From Sepiola atlantica (Eukaryota > Mollusca > Cephalopoda > Sepiida > Sepiolidae), in contig CAUVYP010000586.1 in NCBI GenBank assembly GCA_963556195.1, positions 992,001 to 1,056,000 of the forward strand: 64,000 bases of DNA. Direction: 5' to 3'. This document shows, in pieces, positions 50,201 to 62,887 of this stretch. The notes under the pieces were generated by a model. That model was not told the DNA's origin. It ran no database searches and worked only from the letters and a program-made list of their open reading frames with translations. Made by a program: the position numbers and the translations under genes. Every line of letters starts with the position of its first letter. Position 1 is the stretch's first letter.

Positions 50201-51170
50201 TATGTCGATACAAACTGAATACGCAAACTATCAACAAAATTTAGTGCGATTGAAAGTTAGTATCGCTTTTGTTTATAACTTCACCATTCTTTAGAATTGT
50301 GCAACGAAACTTTGCACAGATAAGCGGAGTCACATGCTCTACTGAAGTACCAAGTTTCAGAAGTGCAGCTCTTTTACTGCCGGAGATATGTCGATACAAA
50401 CTGAATACGCAAAACATCAACAAAATTTAGCGCGTTTTAAAGTTGATATCGCTTTTGTTTATAACTTCCACATTTATTCGAATTGTGCAACGAAACTTTG
50501 CACAGATTAGCGGAGTCACATTTTCTACTGAAGTACCAAGTTTCAGAAGTGCAGCTCTTGTACTGCCGGAGATATGTCGATACAAACTGAATACGCAAAA
50601 CATCAACAAAATTTAGCGCGTTTTAAAGTTGATATCGCTTTTGTTTATAACTTCCACATTTATTCGAATTGTGCAACGAAACTTTGCACAGATTAGCGGA
50701 GTCACATTTTCTACTGAAGTACCAAGTTTCAGAAGTGCAGCTCTTGTACTGCCGGAGATATGTCGATACAAACTGAATACGCAAAACATCAACAAAATTT
50801 AGCGCGTTTTAAAGTTGATATCGCTTTTGTTTATAACTTCCACATTTATTCGAATTGTGCAACGAAACTTTGCACAGATTAGCGGAGTCACATTTTCTAC
50901 TGAAGTACCAAGTTTCAGAAGTGCAGCTCTTGTACTGCCGGAGATATGTCGATACAAACTGAATACGCAAAACATCAACAAAATTTAGCGCGTTTTAAAG
51001 TTGATATCGCTTTTGTTTATAACTTCCACATTTATTCGAATTGTGCAACGAAACTTTGCACAGATTAGCGGAGTCACATTTTCTACTGAAGTACCAAGTT
51101 TCAGAAGTGCAGCTCTTGTACTGCCGGAGATATGTCGATACAAACTGAATACGCAAAACATCAACAAAAT
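47265..51170. repeat. 21-unit tandem duplication, copy 2 (3906 bp)
   Basis: This directly follows its twin, with the same order and the same private changes (for example gtgaaacga near 48067 and taccacgtt near 49420). To its left the twin is preceded by an E unit and this copy by an A unit, which fixes the left breakpoint near 43359. On the right the match ends in the unit at 51171, where an A box stands in place of a K box. Confidence 0.93.
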
Positions 51171-54146
51171 TTAGCGCGTTTTAAAGTTGATATCGCTTTT
51201 GTTTATAACTTCCACATTTATTCGAATTGTGCAACGAAACTTTGCACAGATTAGCGGAGTCACATTTTCTACTGAAGTACCAAGTTTCAGAAGTGCAGCT
51301 CTTGTACTGCCGGAGATATGTCGATACAAACTGAATACGCAAAACATCAACAAAATTTAGCGCGTTTTAAAGTTGATATCGCTTTTGTTTATAACTTCCA
51401 CATTTATTCGAATTGTGCAACGAAACTTTGCAGACAGTCGCGGATAGGCCTTTTCTACTGAAGTACCAAGTTTCAGAAGTGCAGCTCTTGTACTGCCGGA
51501 GATATGTCGATACAAACTGAATACGCAAAACATCAACAAAACTTAGCGCGTTTTAAAGTTGATATCGCTTTTGTTTATAACTTCCACATTTATTCGAATT
51601 GTGCAACGAAACTTTGCACAGATTAGCGGAGTCACATTTTCTACTGAAGTACCAAGTTTCATAAGTGCAGCTCTTGTACTGCCGGAGATATGTCGATACA
51701 AACTGAATACGCAAACTATCAACAAAATTTAGTGCGATTGAAAGTTAGTATCGCTTTTGTTTATAACTTCACCATTCTTTAGAATTGTGCAACGAAACTT
51801 TGCACAGATAAGCGGAGTCACATGCTCTACTGAAGTACCAAGTTTAAGAAGTGCAGCTCTTGTACTGCCGGAGATATGTCGATACAAACTGAATACGCAA
51901 AACATCAACAAAATTTAGCGCGTTTTAAAGTTGATATCGCTTTTGTTTATAACTTCCACATTTATTCGAATTGTGCAACGAAACTTTGCACAGATTAGCG
52001 GAGTCACATTTTCTACTGAAGTACCAAGGTTCAGAAGTGCAGCTCTTGTACTGACGGAGATATGTCGATACAAACTGAATACGCAAAACATCAACAAAAT
52101 TTAGCGCGTTTTAAAGTTGATATCGCTTTTGTTTATAACTTCCACATTTATTCGAATTGTGCAACGAAACTTTGCACAGATTAGCGGAGTCACATTTTCT
52201 ACTGAAGTACCAAGTTTCAGAAGTGCAGCTCTTGTACTGCCGGAGATATGTCGATACAAACTGAATACGCAAAACATCAACAAAATTTAGCGCGTTTTAA
52301 AGTTGATATCGCTTTTGTTTATAACTTCCACATTTATTCGAATTGTGCAACGAACCTTTGCAGACAGTCGCGGATAGGCCTTTTCTACTGAAGTACCAAG
52401 TTTCAGAAGTGCAGCTCTTGTACTGCCGGAGATATGTCGATACAAACTGAATACGCAAAACATCAACAAAATTTAGCGCGTTTTAAAGTTGATATCGCTT
52501 TTGTTTATAACTTCCACATTTAATCGAATTGTGCAACGAAACTTTGAAGACAGTCGCGGATAGGCCTTTTCTACTGAAGTACCAAGTTTCAGAAGTGCAG
52601 CTCTTGTACTGCCGGAGATATGTCGATACAAACTGAATACGCAAAACATCAACAAAATTTAGCGCGTTTTAAAGTTGATATCGCTTTTGTTTATAACTTC
52701 CACATTTATTCGAATTGTGCAACGAAACTTTGCACAGATTAGCGGAGTCACATTTTCTACTGAAGTACCAAGTTTCATAAGTGCAGCTCTTGTACTGCCG
52801 GAGATATGTCGATACAAACTGAATACGCAAACTATCAACAAAATTTAGTGCGATTGAAAGTTAGTATCGCTTTTGTTTATAACTTCACCATTCTTTAGAA
52901 TTGTGCAACGAAACTTTGCACAGATAAGCGGAGTCACATGCTCTACTGAAGTACCAAGTTTCAGAAGTGCAGCTCTTTTACTGCCGGAGATATGTCGATA
53001 CAAACTGAATACGCAAAACATCAACTAAATTTAGCGCGTTTTAAAGTTGATATCGCTTTTGTTTATAACTTTCACATTTATTCGAATTGTGCAACGAAAC
53101 TTTGCACAGATTAGCGGAGTCGCATTTTCTACTGAAGTACCAAGTTTCAGAAGTGCAGCTCTTGTACTGCCGAAGATATGTCGATACAAACTGAATACGC
53201 AAAACATCAACAAAATTTAGCGCGTTTTAAAGTTGATATCGCTTTTGTTTATAACTTCCACATTTATTCGAATTGTGCAACGAAACTTTGCACGGATTAG
53301 CGGAGTCACATTTTCTACTGAAGTACCAAGTTTCAGAAGTGCAGCTCTTGTACTGCCGGAGATATGTCGATACAAACTGAATACGCAAAACATCAACAAA
53401 ATTTAGCGCGTTTTAAAGTTGATATCGCTTTTGTTTATAACTTCCACATTTATTCGAATTGTGCAACGAAACTTTGCAGACAGTCGCGGATAGGCCTTAT
53501 CTACTGAAGTACCAAGTTTCAGAAGTGCAGCTCTTGTACTGCCGGAGATATGTCGATACAAACTGAATACGCAAAACATCAACAAAATTTAGCGCGTTTT
53601 AAAGTTGATATCGCTTTTGTTTATAACTTCCACATTTATTCGAATTGTGCAACGAAACTTTGCACAGATTAGCGGAGTCACATTTTCTACTGAAGTACCA
53701 AGTTTCAGAAGTGCAGCTCTTGTACTGCCGGAGATATGTCGATACAAACTGAATACGCAAACTATCAACAAAATTTAGTGCGATTTAAAGTTAGTATCGC
53801 TTTTGTTTATAACTTCACCATTCTTTAGAATTGTGCAACGAAACTTTGCAGAGATAAGCGGAGTCACATGCTCTACTGAAGTACCAAGTTTCAGAAGTGC
53901 AGCTCTTTTACTGCCGGAGATATGTCGATACAAACTGAATACGCAAAACATCAACAAAATTTAGCGCGTTTTAAAGTTGATATCGCTTTTGTTTATAACT
54001 TCCACATTTATTCGAATTGTGCAACGAAACTTTGCACAGATTAGCGGAGTCACATTTTCTACTGAAGTACCAAGTTTCAGAAGTGCAGCTCTTGTACTGC
54101 CGAAAATATGTCGATACAAACTGAATACGCAAAATATCAACAAAAT

Positions 54147-54332
54147 TTAGCGCGTTTTAAAGTTGATATCGCTTTTGTTTATAACTTACACATTTATTCG
54201 AATTGTGCAACGAAACTTTGCACAGATAAGCGGAGTCAAATTTTCTACTGAAGTACCAAGTTTCAGAAGTGCAGCTCTTGTACTGCCGGAGATATGTCGA
54301 TACAAACTGAATACGCAAACTATCAACAAAAT
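54147..54332. repeat. A/E mosaic monomer with disrupted open frame
   Basis: The unit has a group 1 first half with a private cttacacat, and a box reading cagataagcgg (E-like) followed by gtcaaattttctac (A-like). It ends cttgtactg and aaactatc, and an E unit follows. The change ttccac to ttacac puts a stop in the minus-strand frame. The switch points suggest a short exchange between an A and an E unit. Confidence 0.75.
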
Positions 54333-55820
54333 TTAGTGCGATTGAAAGTTAGTATCGCTTTTGTTTATAACTTCACCATTCTTTAGAATTGTGCAACGAA
54401 ACTTTGCACAGATAAGCGGAGTCACATGCTCTACTGAAGTACCAAGTTTCAGAAGTGCAGCTCTTTTACTGCCGGAGATATGTCGATACAAACTGAATAC
54501 GCAAAACATCAACTAAATTTAGCGCGTTTTAAAGTTGATATCGCTTTTGTTTATAACTTCCACATTTATTCGAATTGTGCAACGAAACTTTGCACAGATT
54601 AGCCGAGTCACATTTTCTACTGAAGTACCAAGTTTCAGAAGTGCAGCTCTTGTACTGCCGGAGATATGTCGATACAAACTGAATACGCAAAACATCAACA
54701 AAATTTAGCGCGTTTTAAAGTTGATATCGCTTTTGTTTATAACTTCCACATTTATTCGAATTGTGCAACGAAACTTTGCACAGATTAGCGGAGTCACATT
54801 TTCCATTGAAGTACCAAGTTTCAGAAGTGCAGCTCTTGTACTGCCGGAGATATGTCGATACAAACTGAATACGCAAAACATCAACAAAATTTAGCGCGTT
54901 TTAAAGTTGATATCGCTTTTGTTTATAACTTCCACATTTATTCGAATTGTGCAACGAAACTTTGCAGACAGTCGCAAATAGGCCTTTTCTACTGAAGTAC
55001 CAAGTTTCAGAAGTGCAGCTCTTGTACTGCCGGAGATATGTCGATACAAACTGAATACGCAAAACATCAACAAAATTTAGCGCGTTTTAAAGTTGATATC
55101 GCTTTTGTTTATAACTTCCACATTTATTCGAATTGTGCAACGAAACTTTGCACAGATTAGCGGAGTCACATTTCCTACTGAAGTACCAAGTTTCATAAGT
55201 GCAGCTCTTGTACTGCCGGAGATATGTCGATACAAACTGAATACGCAAACTATCAACAAAATTTAGTGCGATTGAAAGTTAGTATCGCTTTTGTTTATAA
55301 CTTCACCATTCTTTAGAATTGTGCAACGAAACTTTGCACAGATAAACGGAGTCACATGCTCTACTGAAGTACCAAGTTTCAGAAGTGCAGCTCTTGTACT
55401 GCCGGAGATATGTCGATACAAACTGATTACGCAAAACATCAACTAAATTTAGCGCGTTTTAAAGTTGATATCGCTTTTGTTTATAACTTCCACATTTATT
55501 CGAATTGTGCAACGAAACTTTGCACAGATTAGCGGAGTCACATTTTCTACTGAAGTACCAAGTTTCAGAAGTGCAGCTCTTGTACTGCCGGAGATATGTC
55601 GATACAAACTGAATACGCAAAACATCAACAAAATTTAGCGCGTTTTAAAGTTGATATCGCTTTTGTTTATAACTTCCACATTTATTCGAATTGTGCAACG
55701 AAACTTTGCACAGATTAGCGGAGTCACATTTTCTACTGAAGTACCAAGTTTCAGAAGTGCAGCTCTTGTACTGCCGGAGATATGTCGATACAAACTGAAT
55801 ACGCAAAACATCAACAAAAT

Positions 55821-56006
55821 TTAGCGCGTTTTAAAGTTGATATCGCTTTAGTTTATAACTTCCACATTTATTCGAATTGTGCAACGAAACTTTGCAGACA
55901 GTCGCGGATAGGCCTTTTCTACTGAAGTACCAAGTTTCAGAAGTGCAGCTCTTGTACTGCCGGAGATATGTCGATACAAACTGAATACGCAAAACATCAA
56001 CAAAAT
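55821..56006. repeat. K monomer with disrupted open frame
   Basis: This is an ordinary K unit except for gctttagtttat where others have gcttttgtttat. On the minus strand this makes a TAA inside the recurrent frame. Together with 54147 it shows the frame is not strictly kept. Confidence 0.8.
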
Positions 56007-57122
56007 TTAGCGCGTTTTAAAGTTGATATCGCTTTTGTTTATAACTTCCACATTTATTCGAATTGTGCAACGAAACTTTGCACAGATTAGCGGAGTCACA
56101 TTTTCTACTGAAGTACCAAGTTTCAGAAGTGCAGCTCTTGTACTGCCGGAGATATGTCGATACAAACTGAATACGCAAAACATCAACAAAATTTAGCGCG
56201 TTTTAAAGTTGATATCGCTTTTGTTTATAACTTCCACATTTATTCGAATTGTGCAACGAAACTTTGCAGACAGTCGCGGATAGGCCTTTTCTACTGAAGT
56301 ACCAAGTTTCAGAAGTGCAGCTCTTGTACTGCCGGAGATATGTCGATACAAACTGAATACGCAAAACATCAACAAAATTTAGCGCGTTTTAAAGTTGATA
56401 TCGCTTTTGTTTATAACTTCCACATTTATTCGAATTGTGCAACGAAACTTTGCACAGATTAGCGGAGTCACATTTTCTACTGAAGTACCAAGTTTCAGAA
56501 GTGCAGCTCTTGTACTGCCGGAGATATGTCGATACAAACTGAATACGCAAAACATCAACAAAATTTAGCGCGTTTTAAAGTTGATATCGCTTTTGTTTAT
56601 AACTTCCACATTTATTCGAATTGTGCAACGAAACTTTGCACAGATTAGCGGAGTCACATTTTCTACTGAAGTACCAAGTTTCCGAAGTGCAGCTCTTGTA
56701 CTGCCGGAGATATGTCGATACAAACTGAATACGCAAAACATCAACAAAATTTAGCGCGTTTTAAAGTTGATATCGCTTTTGTTTATAACTTCGACATTTA
56801 TTCGAATTGTGCAACGAAACTTTGCACAGATTAGCGGAGTCACATTTTCTACTGAAGTACCAAGTTTCAGAAGTGCAGCTCTTGTACTGCCGGAGATATG
56901 TCGATACAAACTGAATACGCAAAACATCAACAAAATTTAGCGCGTTTTAAAGTTGATATCGCTTTTGTTTATAACTTCCACATTTATTCGAATTGTGCAA
57001 CGAAACTTTGCAGACAGTCGCGGATAGGCCTTTTCTACTGAAGTACCAAGTTTCAGAAGTGCAGCTCTTGTACTGCCGGAGATATGTCGATACAAACTGA
57101 ATACGCAAAACATCAACAAAAT

Positions 57123-59353
57123 TTAGCGCGTTTTAAAGTTGATATCGCTTTTGTTTATAACTTCCACATTTATTCGAATTGTGCAACGAAACTTTGCACA
57201 GATTAGCGGAGTCACATTTTCTACTCGAGTACCAAGTTTCATAAGTGCAGCTCTTGTACTGCCGGAGATATGTCGATACAAACTGAATACGCAAAACATC
57301 AACAAAATTTAGCGCGTTTTAAAGTTGATATCGCTTTTGTTTATAACTTCCACATTTATTCGAATTGTGCAACGAAACTTTGCACAGATTAGCGGAGTCA
57401 CATTTTCCACTGAAGTACCAAGTTTCAGAAGTGCAGCTCTTGTACTGCCGGAGATATGTCGATACAAACTGAATACGCAAAACATCAACAAAATTTAGCG
57501 CGTTTTAAAGTTGATATCGCTTTTGTTTATAACTTCCACATTTATTCGAATTGTGCAACGAAACTTTGCAGACAGTCGCGGATAGGCCTTTTCTACTGAA
57601 GTACCAAGTTTCAGAAGTGCAGCTCTTGTACTGCCGGAGATATGTCGATACAAACTGAATACGCAAAACATCAACAAAATTTAGCGCGTTTTAAAGTTGA
57701 TATCGCTTTTGTTTATAACTTCCACATTTATTCGAATTGTGCAACGAAACTTTGCACAGATTAGCAGAATCACATTTCCTACTGAAGTACCAAGTTTCAT
57801 AAGTGCAGCTCTTGTACTGCCGGAGATATGTCGATACAAACTGAATACGCAAACTATCAACAAAATTTAGCGCGATTGAAAGTTAGTATCGCTTTTGTTT
57901 ATAACTTCACCATTCTTTAGAATTGTGCAACGAAACTTTGCACAGATTAGCGGAGTCACATGCTCTACTAAAGTACCAAGTTTCAGAAGTGCAGCTCTTT
58001 TACTGCCGGAGATATGTCGATACAAACTGAATACGCAAAACATCAACTAAATTTAGCGCGTTTTAAAGTTGATATCGCTTTTGTTTATAACTTCCACATT
58101 TATTCGAATTGTGCAACGAAACTTTGCAGACAGTCGCGGATAGGCCTTTACTACTGAAGTACCAAGTTTCAGAAGTGCAGCTCTTGTACTGCCGGAGATA
58201 TGTCGATACAAACTGAATACGCAAAACATCAACAAAATTTAGCGCGTTTTAAAGTTGATATCGCTTTTGTTTATAACTTCCACATTTATTCGAATTGTGC
58301 AACGAAACTTTGCAGACAGTCGCGGATAGGCCTTTTCTACTGAAGTACCAAGTTTCAGAAGTGCAGCTCTTGTACTGCCGGAGATATGTCGATACAAACT
58401 GAATACGCAAAACATCAACAAAATTTAGCGCGTTTTAAAGTTGATATCGCTTTTGTTTATAACTTCCACATTTATTCGAATTGTGCAACGAAACTTTGCA
58501 CAGATTAGCGGAGTCACATTTTCTACTGAAGTACCAAGTTTCAGAAGTGCAGCTCTTGTACTGCCGGAGATATGTCGATACAAACTGAATACGCAAAACA
58601 TCAACAAAATTTAGCGCGTTTTAAAGTTGATATCGCTTTTGTTTATAACTTCCACATTTATTCGAATTGTGCAACGAAACTTTGCACAGATTAGCGGAGT
58701 CACATTTTCTACTGAAGTACCAAGTTTCAGAAGTGCAGCTCTTGTACTGCCGGAGATATGTCGATACAAACTGAATACGCAAAACATCAACAAAATTTAG
58801 CGCGTTTTAAAGTTGATATCGCTTTTGTTTATAACTTCCACATTTATTCGAATTGTGCAACGAAACTTTGCACAGATTAGCGGAGTCACATTTTCTACTG
58901 AAGTACCAAGTTTCAGAAGTGCAGCTCTTGTACTGCCGGAGATATGTCGATACAAACTGAATACGCAAAACATCAACAAAATTTAGCGCGTTTTAAAGTT
59001 GATATCGCTTTTGTTTATAACTTCCACATTTATTCGAATTGTGCAACGAAACTTTGCAGACAGTCGCGGATAGGCCTTTTCTACTGAAGTACCAAGTTTC
59101 AGAAGTGCAGCTCTTGTACTGCCGGAGATATGTCGATACAAACTGAATACGCAAAACATCAACAAAATTTAGCGCGTTTTAAAGTTGATATCGCTTTTGT
59201 TTATAACTTCCACATTTATTCGAATTGTGCAACGAAACTTTGCACAGATTAGCGGAGTCACATTTTCTACTGAAGTACCAAGTTTCAGAAGTGAGCTCTT
59301 GTACTGCCGGAGATATGTCGATACAAACTGAATACGCAAAACATCAACAAAAT
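57123..59353. repeat. Terminal HOR series, copy 1 (12 units, 2231 bp)
   Basis: The order is A(tttcataag), A(ttttccac), K, A', E*, K, K, A, A, A, K, A. The first unit has ctactcgagtacc, a XhoI site at 57224-57229. The E is followed directly by a K ending cctttactac (58053), the only E-K order in the window apart from its copy at 61772. The A' at 57681 has a private gcagaatcac. The last unit is an extra A carrying the 1-bp deletion at 59293/59294. Confidence 0.9.
59291..59300. other. Isolated 1-bp deletion creating a SacI site
   Basis: Here gtgagctctt replaces gtgcagctctt, losing one C. The deletion makes GAGCTC, found in no neighbouring unit, and shifts the frames so that a 70-codon plus-strand open frame (59225-59437) appears. 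That frame is not a gene: it exists only because of the shift. Unlike the pair near 26992 and 28479, this deletion is seen once and is not in a homopolymer. Confidence 0.8.
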
Positions 59354-60841
59354 TTAGCGCGTTTTAAAGTTGATATCGCTTTTGTTTATAACTTCCACAT
59401 TTATTCGAATTGTGCAACGAAACTTTGCACAGATTAGCGGAGTCACATTTTCTACTCGAGTACCAAGTTTCATAAGTGCAGCTCTTGTACTGCCGGAGAT
59501 ATGTCGATACAAACTGAATACGCAAAACATCAACAAAATTTAGCGCGTTTTAAAGTTGATATCGCTTTTGTTTATAACTTCCACATTTATTCGAATTGTG
59601 CAACGAAACTTTGCACAGATTAGCGGAGTCACATTTTCCACTGAAGTACCAAGTTTCAGAAGTGCAGCTCTTGTACTGCCGGAGATATGTCGATACAAAC
59701 TGAATACGCAAAACATCAACAAAATTTAGCGCGTTTTAAAGTTGATATCGCTTTTGTTTATAACTTCCACATTTATTCGAATTGTGCAACGAAACTTTGC
59801 AGACAGTCGCGGATAGGCCTTTTCTACTGAAGTACCAAGTTTCAGAAGTGCAGCTCTTGTACTGCCGGAGATATGTCGATACAAACTGAATACGCAAAAC
59901 ATCAACAAAATTTAGCGCGTTTTAAAGTTGATATCGCTTTTGTTTATAACTTCCACATTTATTCGAATTGTGCAACGAAACTTTGCAGACAGTCGCGGAT
60001 AGGCCTTTTCTACTGAAGTACCAAGTTTCAGAAGTGCAGCTCTTGTACTGCCGGAGATATGTCGATACAAACTGAATACGCAAAACATCAACAAAATTTA
60101 GCGCGTTTTAAAGTTGATATCGCTTTTGTTTATAACTTCCACATTTATTCGAATTGTGCAACGAAACTTTGCACAGATTAGCGGAGTCACATTTTCTACT
60201 GAAGTACCAAGTTTCAGAAGTGCAGCTCTTGTACTGCCGGAGATATGTCGATACAAACTGAATACGCAAAACATCAACAAAATTTAGCGCGTTTTAAAGT
60301 TGATATCGCTTTTGTTTATAACTTCCACATTTATTCGAATTGTGCAACGAAACTTTGCACAGATTAGCGGAGTCACATTTTCTACTGAAGTACCAAGTTT
60401 CAGAAGTGCAGCTCTTGTACTGCCGGAGATATGTCGATACAAACTGAATACGCAAAACATCAACAAAATTTAGCGCGTTTTAAAGTTGATATCGCTTTTG
60501 TTTATAACTTCCACATTTATTCGAATTGTGCAACGAAACTTTGCACAGATTAGCGGAGTCACATTTTCTACTGAAGTACCAAGTTTCAGAAGTGCAGCTC
60601 TTGTACTGCCGGAGATATGTCGATACAAACTGAATACGCAAAACATCAACAAAATTTAGCGCGTTTTAAAGTTGATATCGCTTTTGTTTATAACTTCCAC
60701 ATTTATTCGAATTGTGCAACGAAACTTTGCAGACAGTCGCGGATAGGCCTTTTCTACTGAAGTACCAAGTTTCAGAAGTGCAGCTCTTGTACTGCCGGAG
60801 ATATGTCGATACAAACTGAATACGCAAAACATCAACAAAAT
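59354..60841. repeat. Terminal HOR series, copy 2 (8 units, 1488 bp)
   Basis: The order is A(tttcataag), A(ttttccac), K, K, A, A, A, K. It equals the neighbouring copies with the three units A', E and K(cctttactac) missing. Its first unit shares the CTCGAG site (59455-59460) with copy 1, 2231 bp away, but copies 3 and 4 have the ordinary ctgaagtacc. Confidence 0.9.
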
Positions 60842-62887
60842 TTAGCGCGTTTTAAAGTTGATATCGCTTTTGTTTATAACTTCCACATTTATTCGAATTG
60901 TGCAACGAAACTTTGCACAGATTAGCGGAGTCACATTTTCTACTGAAGTACCAAGTTTCATAAGTGCAGCTCTTGTACTGCCGGAGATATGTCGATACAA
61001 ACTGAATACGCAAAACATCAACAAAATTTAGCGCGTTTTAAAGTTGATATCGCTTTTGTTTATAACTTCCACATTTATTCGAATTGTGCAACGAAACTTT
61101 GCACAGATTAGCGGAGTCACATTTTCCACTGAAGTACCAAGTTTCAGAAGTGCAGCTCTTGTACTGCCGGAGATATGTCGATACAAACTGAATACGCAAA
61201 ACATCAACAAAATTTAGCGCGTTTTAAAGTTGATATCGCTTTTGTTTATAACTTCCACATTTATTCGAATTGTGCAACGAAACTTTGCAGACAGTCGCGG
61301 ATAGGCCTTTTCTACTGAAGTACCAAGTTTCAGAAGTGCAGCTCTTGTACTGCCGGAGATATGTCGATACAAACTGAATACGCAAAACATCAACAAAATT
61401 TAGCGCGTTTTAAAGTTGATATCGCTTTTGTTTATAACTTCCACATTTATTCGAATTGTGCAACGAAACTTTGCACAGATTAGCGGAGTCACATTTCCTA
61501 CTGAAGTACCAAGTTTCATAAGTGCAGCTCTTGTACTGCCGGAGATATGTCGATACAAACTGAATACGCAAACTATCAACAAAATTTAGCGCGATTGAAA
61601 GTTAGTATCGCTTTTGTTTATAACTTCACCATTCTTTAGAATTGTGCAACGAAACTTTGCACAGATTAGCGGAGTCACATGCTCTACTAAAGTACCAAGT
61701 TTCAGAAGTGCAGCTCTTTTACTGCCGGAGATATGTCGATACAAACTGAATACGCAAAACATCAACTAAATTTAGCGCGTTTTAAAGTTGATATCGCTTT
61801 TGTTTATAACTTCCACATTTATTCGAATTGTGCAACGAAACTTTGCAGACAGTCGCGGATAGGCCTTTACTACTGAAGTACCAAGTTTCAGAAGTGCAGC
61901 TCTTGTACTGCCGGAGATATGTCGATACAAACTGAATACGCAAAACATCAACAAAATTTAGCGCGTTTTAAAGTTGATATCGCTTTTGTTTATAACTTCC
62001 ACATTTATTCGAATTGTGCAACGAAACTTTGCAGACAGTCGCGGATAGGCCTTTTCTACTGAAGTACCAAGTTTCAGAAGTGCAGCTCTTGTACTGCCGG
62101 AGATATGTCGATACAAACTGAATACGCAAAACATCAACAAAATTTAGCGCGTTTTAAAGTTGATATCGCTTTTGTTTATAACTTCCACATTTATTCGAAT
62201 TGTGCAACGAAACTTTGCACAGATTAGCGGAGTCACATTTTCTACTGAAGTACCAAGTTTCAGAAGTGCAGCTCTTGTACTGCCGGAGATATGTCGATAC
62301 AAACTGAATACGCAAAACATCAACAAAATTTAGCGCGTTTTAAAGTTGATATCGCTTTTGTTTATAACTTCCACATTTATTCGAATTGTGCAACGAAACT
62401 TTGCACAGATTAGCGGAGTCACATTTTCTACTGAAGTACCAAGTTTCAGAAGTGCAGCTCTTGTACTGCCGGAGATATGTCGATACAAACTGAATACGCA
62501 AAACATCAACAAAATTTAGCGCGTTTTAAAGTTGATATCGCTTTTGTTTATAACTTCCACATTTATTCGAATTGTGCAACGAAACTTTGCACAGATTAGC
62601 GGAGTCACATTTTCTACTGAAGTACCAAGTTTCAGAAGTGCAGCTCTTGTACTGCCGGAGATATGTCGATACAAACTGAATACGCAAAACATCAACAAAA
62701 TTTAGCGCGTTTTAAAGTTGATATCGCTTTTGTTTATAACTTCCACATTTATTCGAATTGTGCAACGAAACTTTGCAGACAGTCGCGGATAGGCCTTTTC
62801 TACTGAAGTACCAAGTTTCAGAAGTGCAGCTCTTGTACTGCCGGAGATATGTCGATACAAACTGAATACGCAAAACATCAACAAAAT
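60842..62887. repeat. Terminal HOR series, copy 3 (11 units, 2046 bp)
   Basis: The order is A(tttcataag), A(ttttccac), K, A', E*, K, K, A, A, A, K. The E at 61586 shares ctactaaag and box cagattagcgg with 57867, and the K at 61772 shares cctttactac with 58053. This is the complete form of the HOR, without the extra A of copy 1. Confidence 0.9.

Larger units (their letters stand above)
51171..57122. repeat. 32-unit stretch with a raised mutation load
   Basis: The order is A, K, A', E, A, A, K, K, A', E*, A, A, K, A, H, A, A/E mosaic, E*, A, A, K, A', E*, A, A, K, A, K, A, A, A, K. Many units carry private changes, such as caaggttcag and ctgacgg (51915), taatcg and tttgaagac (52473), ttcacattt and gtcgcattt (53031), agccgagtc (54519), tccattgaag (54705), cgcaaatagg (54891), gattacgc (55263) and tttagttta (55821). 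No clean long HOR copy is visible. It lies between freshly duplicated blocks and holds the only H unit (53775) right of 41 kb. Confidence 0.82.

Noticed and set aside
43359..51170. Calling the identical 3906-bp copies an assembly error
   Set aside because: It cannot be decided from sequence alone. The different units on either side are consistent with a real tandem duplication, so it is reported with a check rather than dismissed.
59225..59437. A 70-codon plus-strand frame as a gene
   Set aside because: It spans the 1-bp deletion at 59293/59294 and is a frame-shift by-product.
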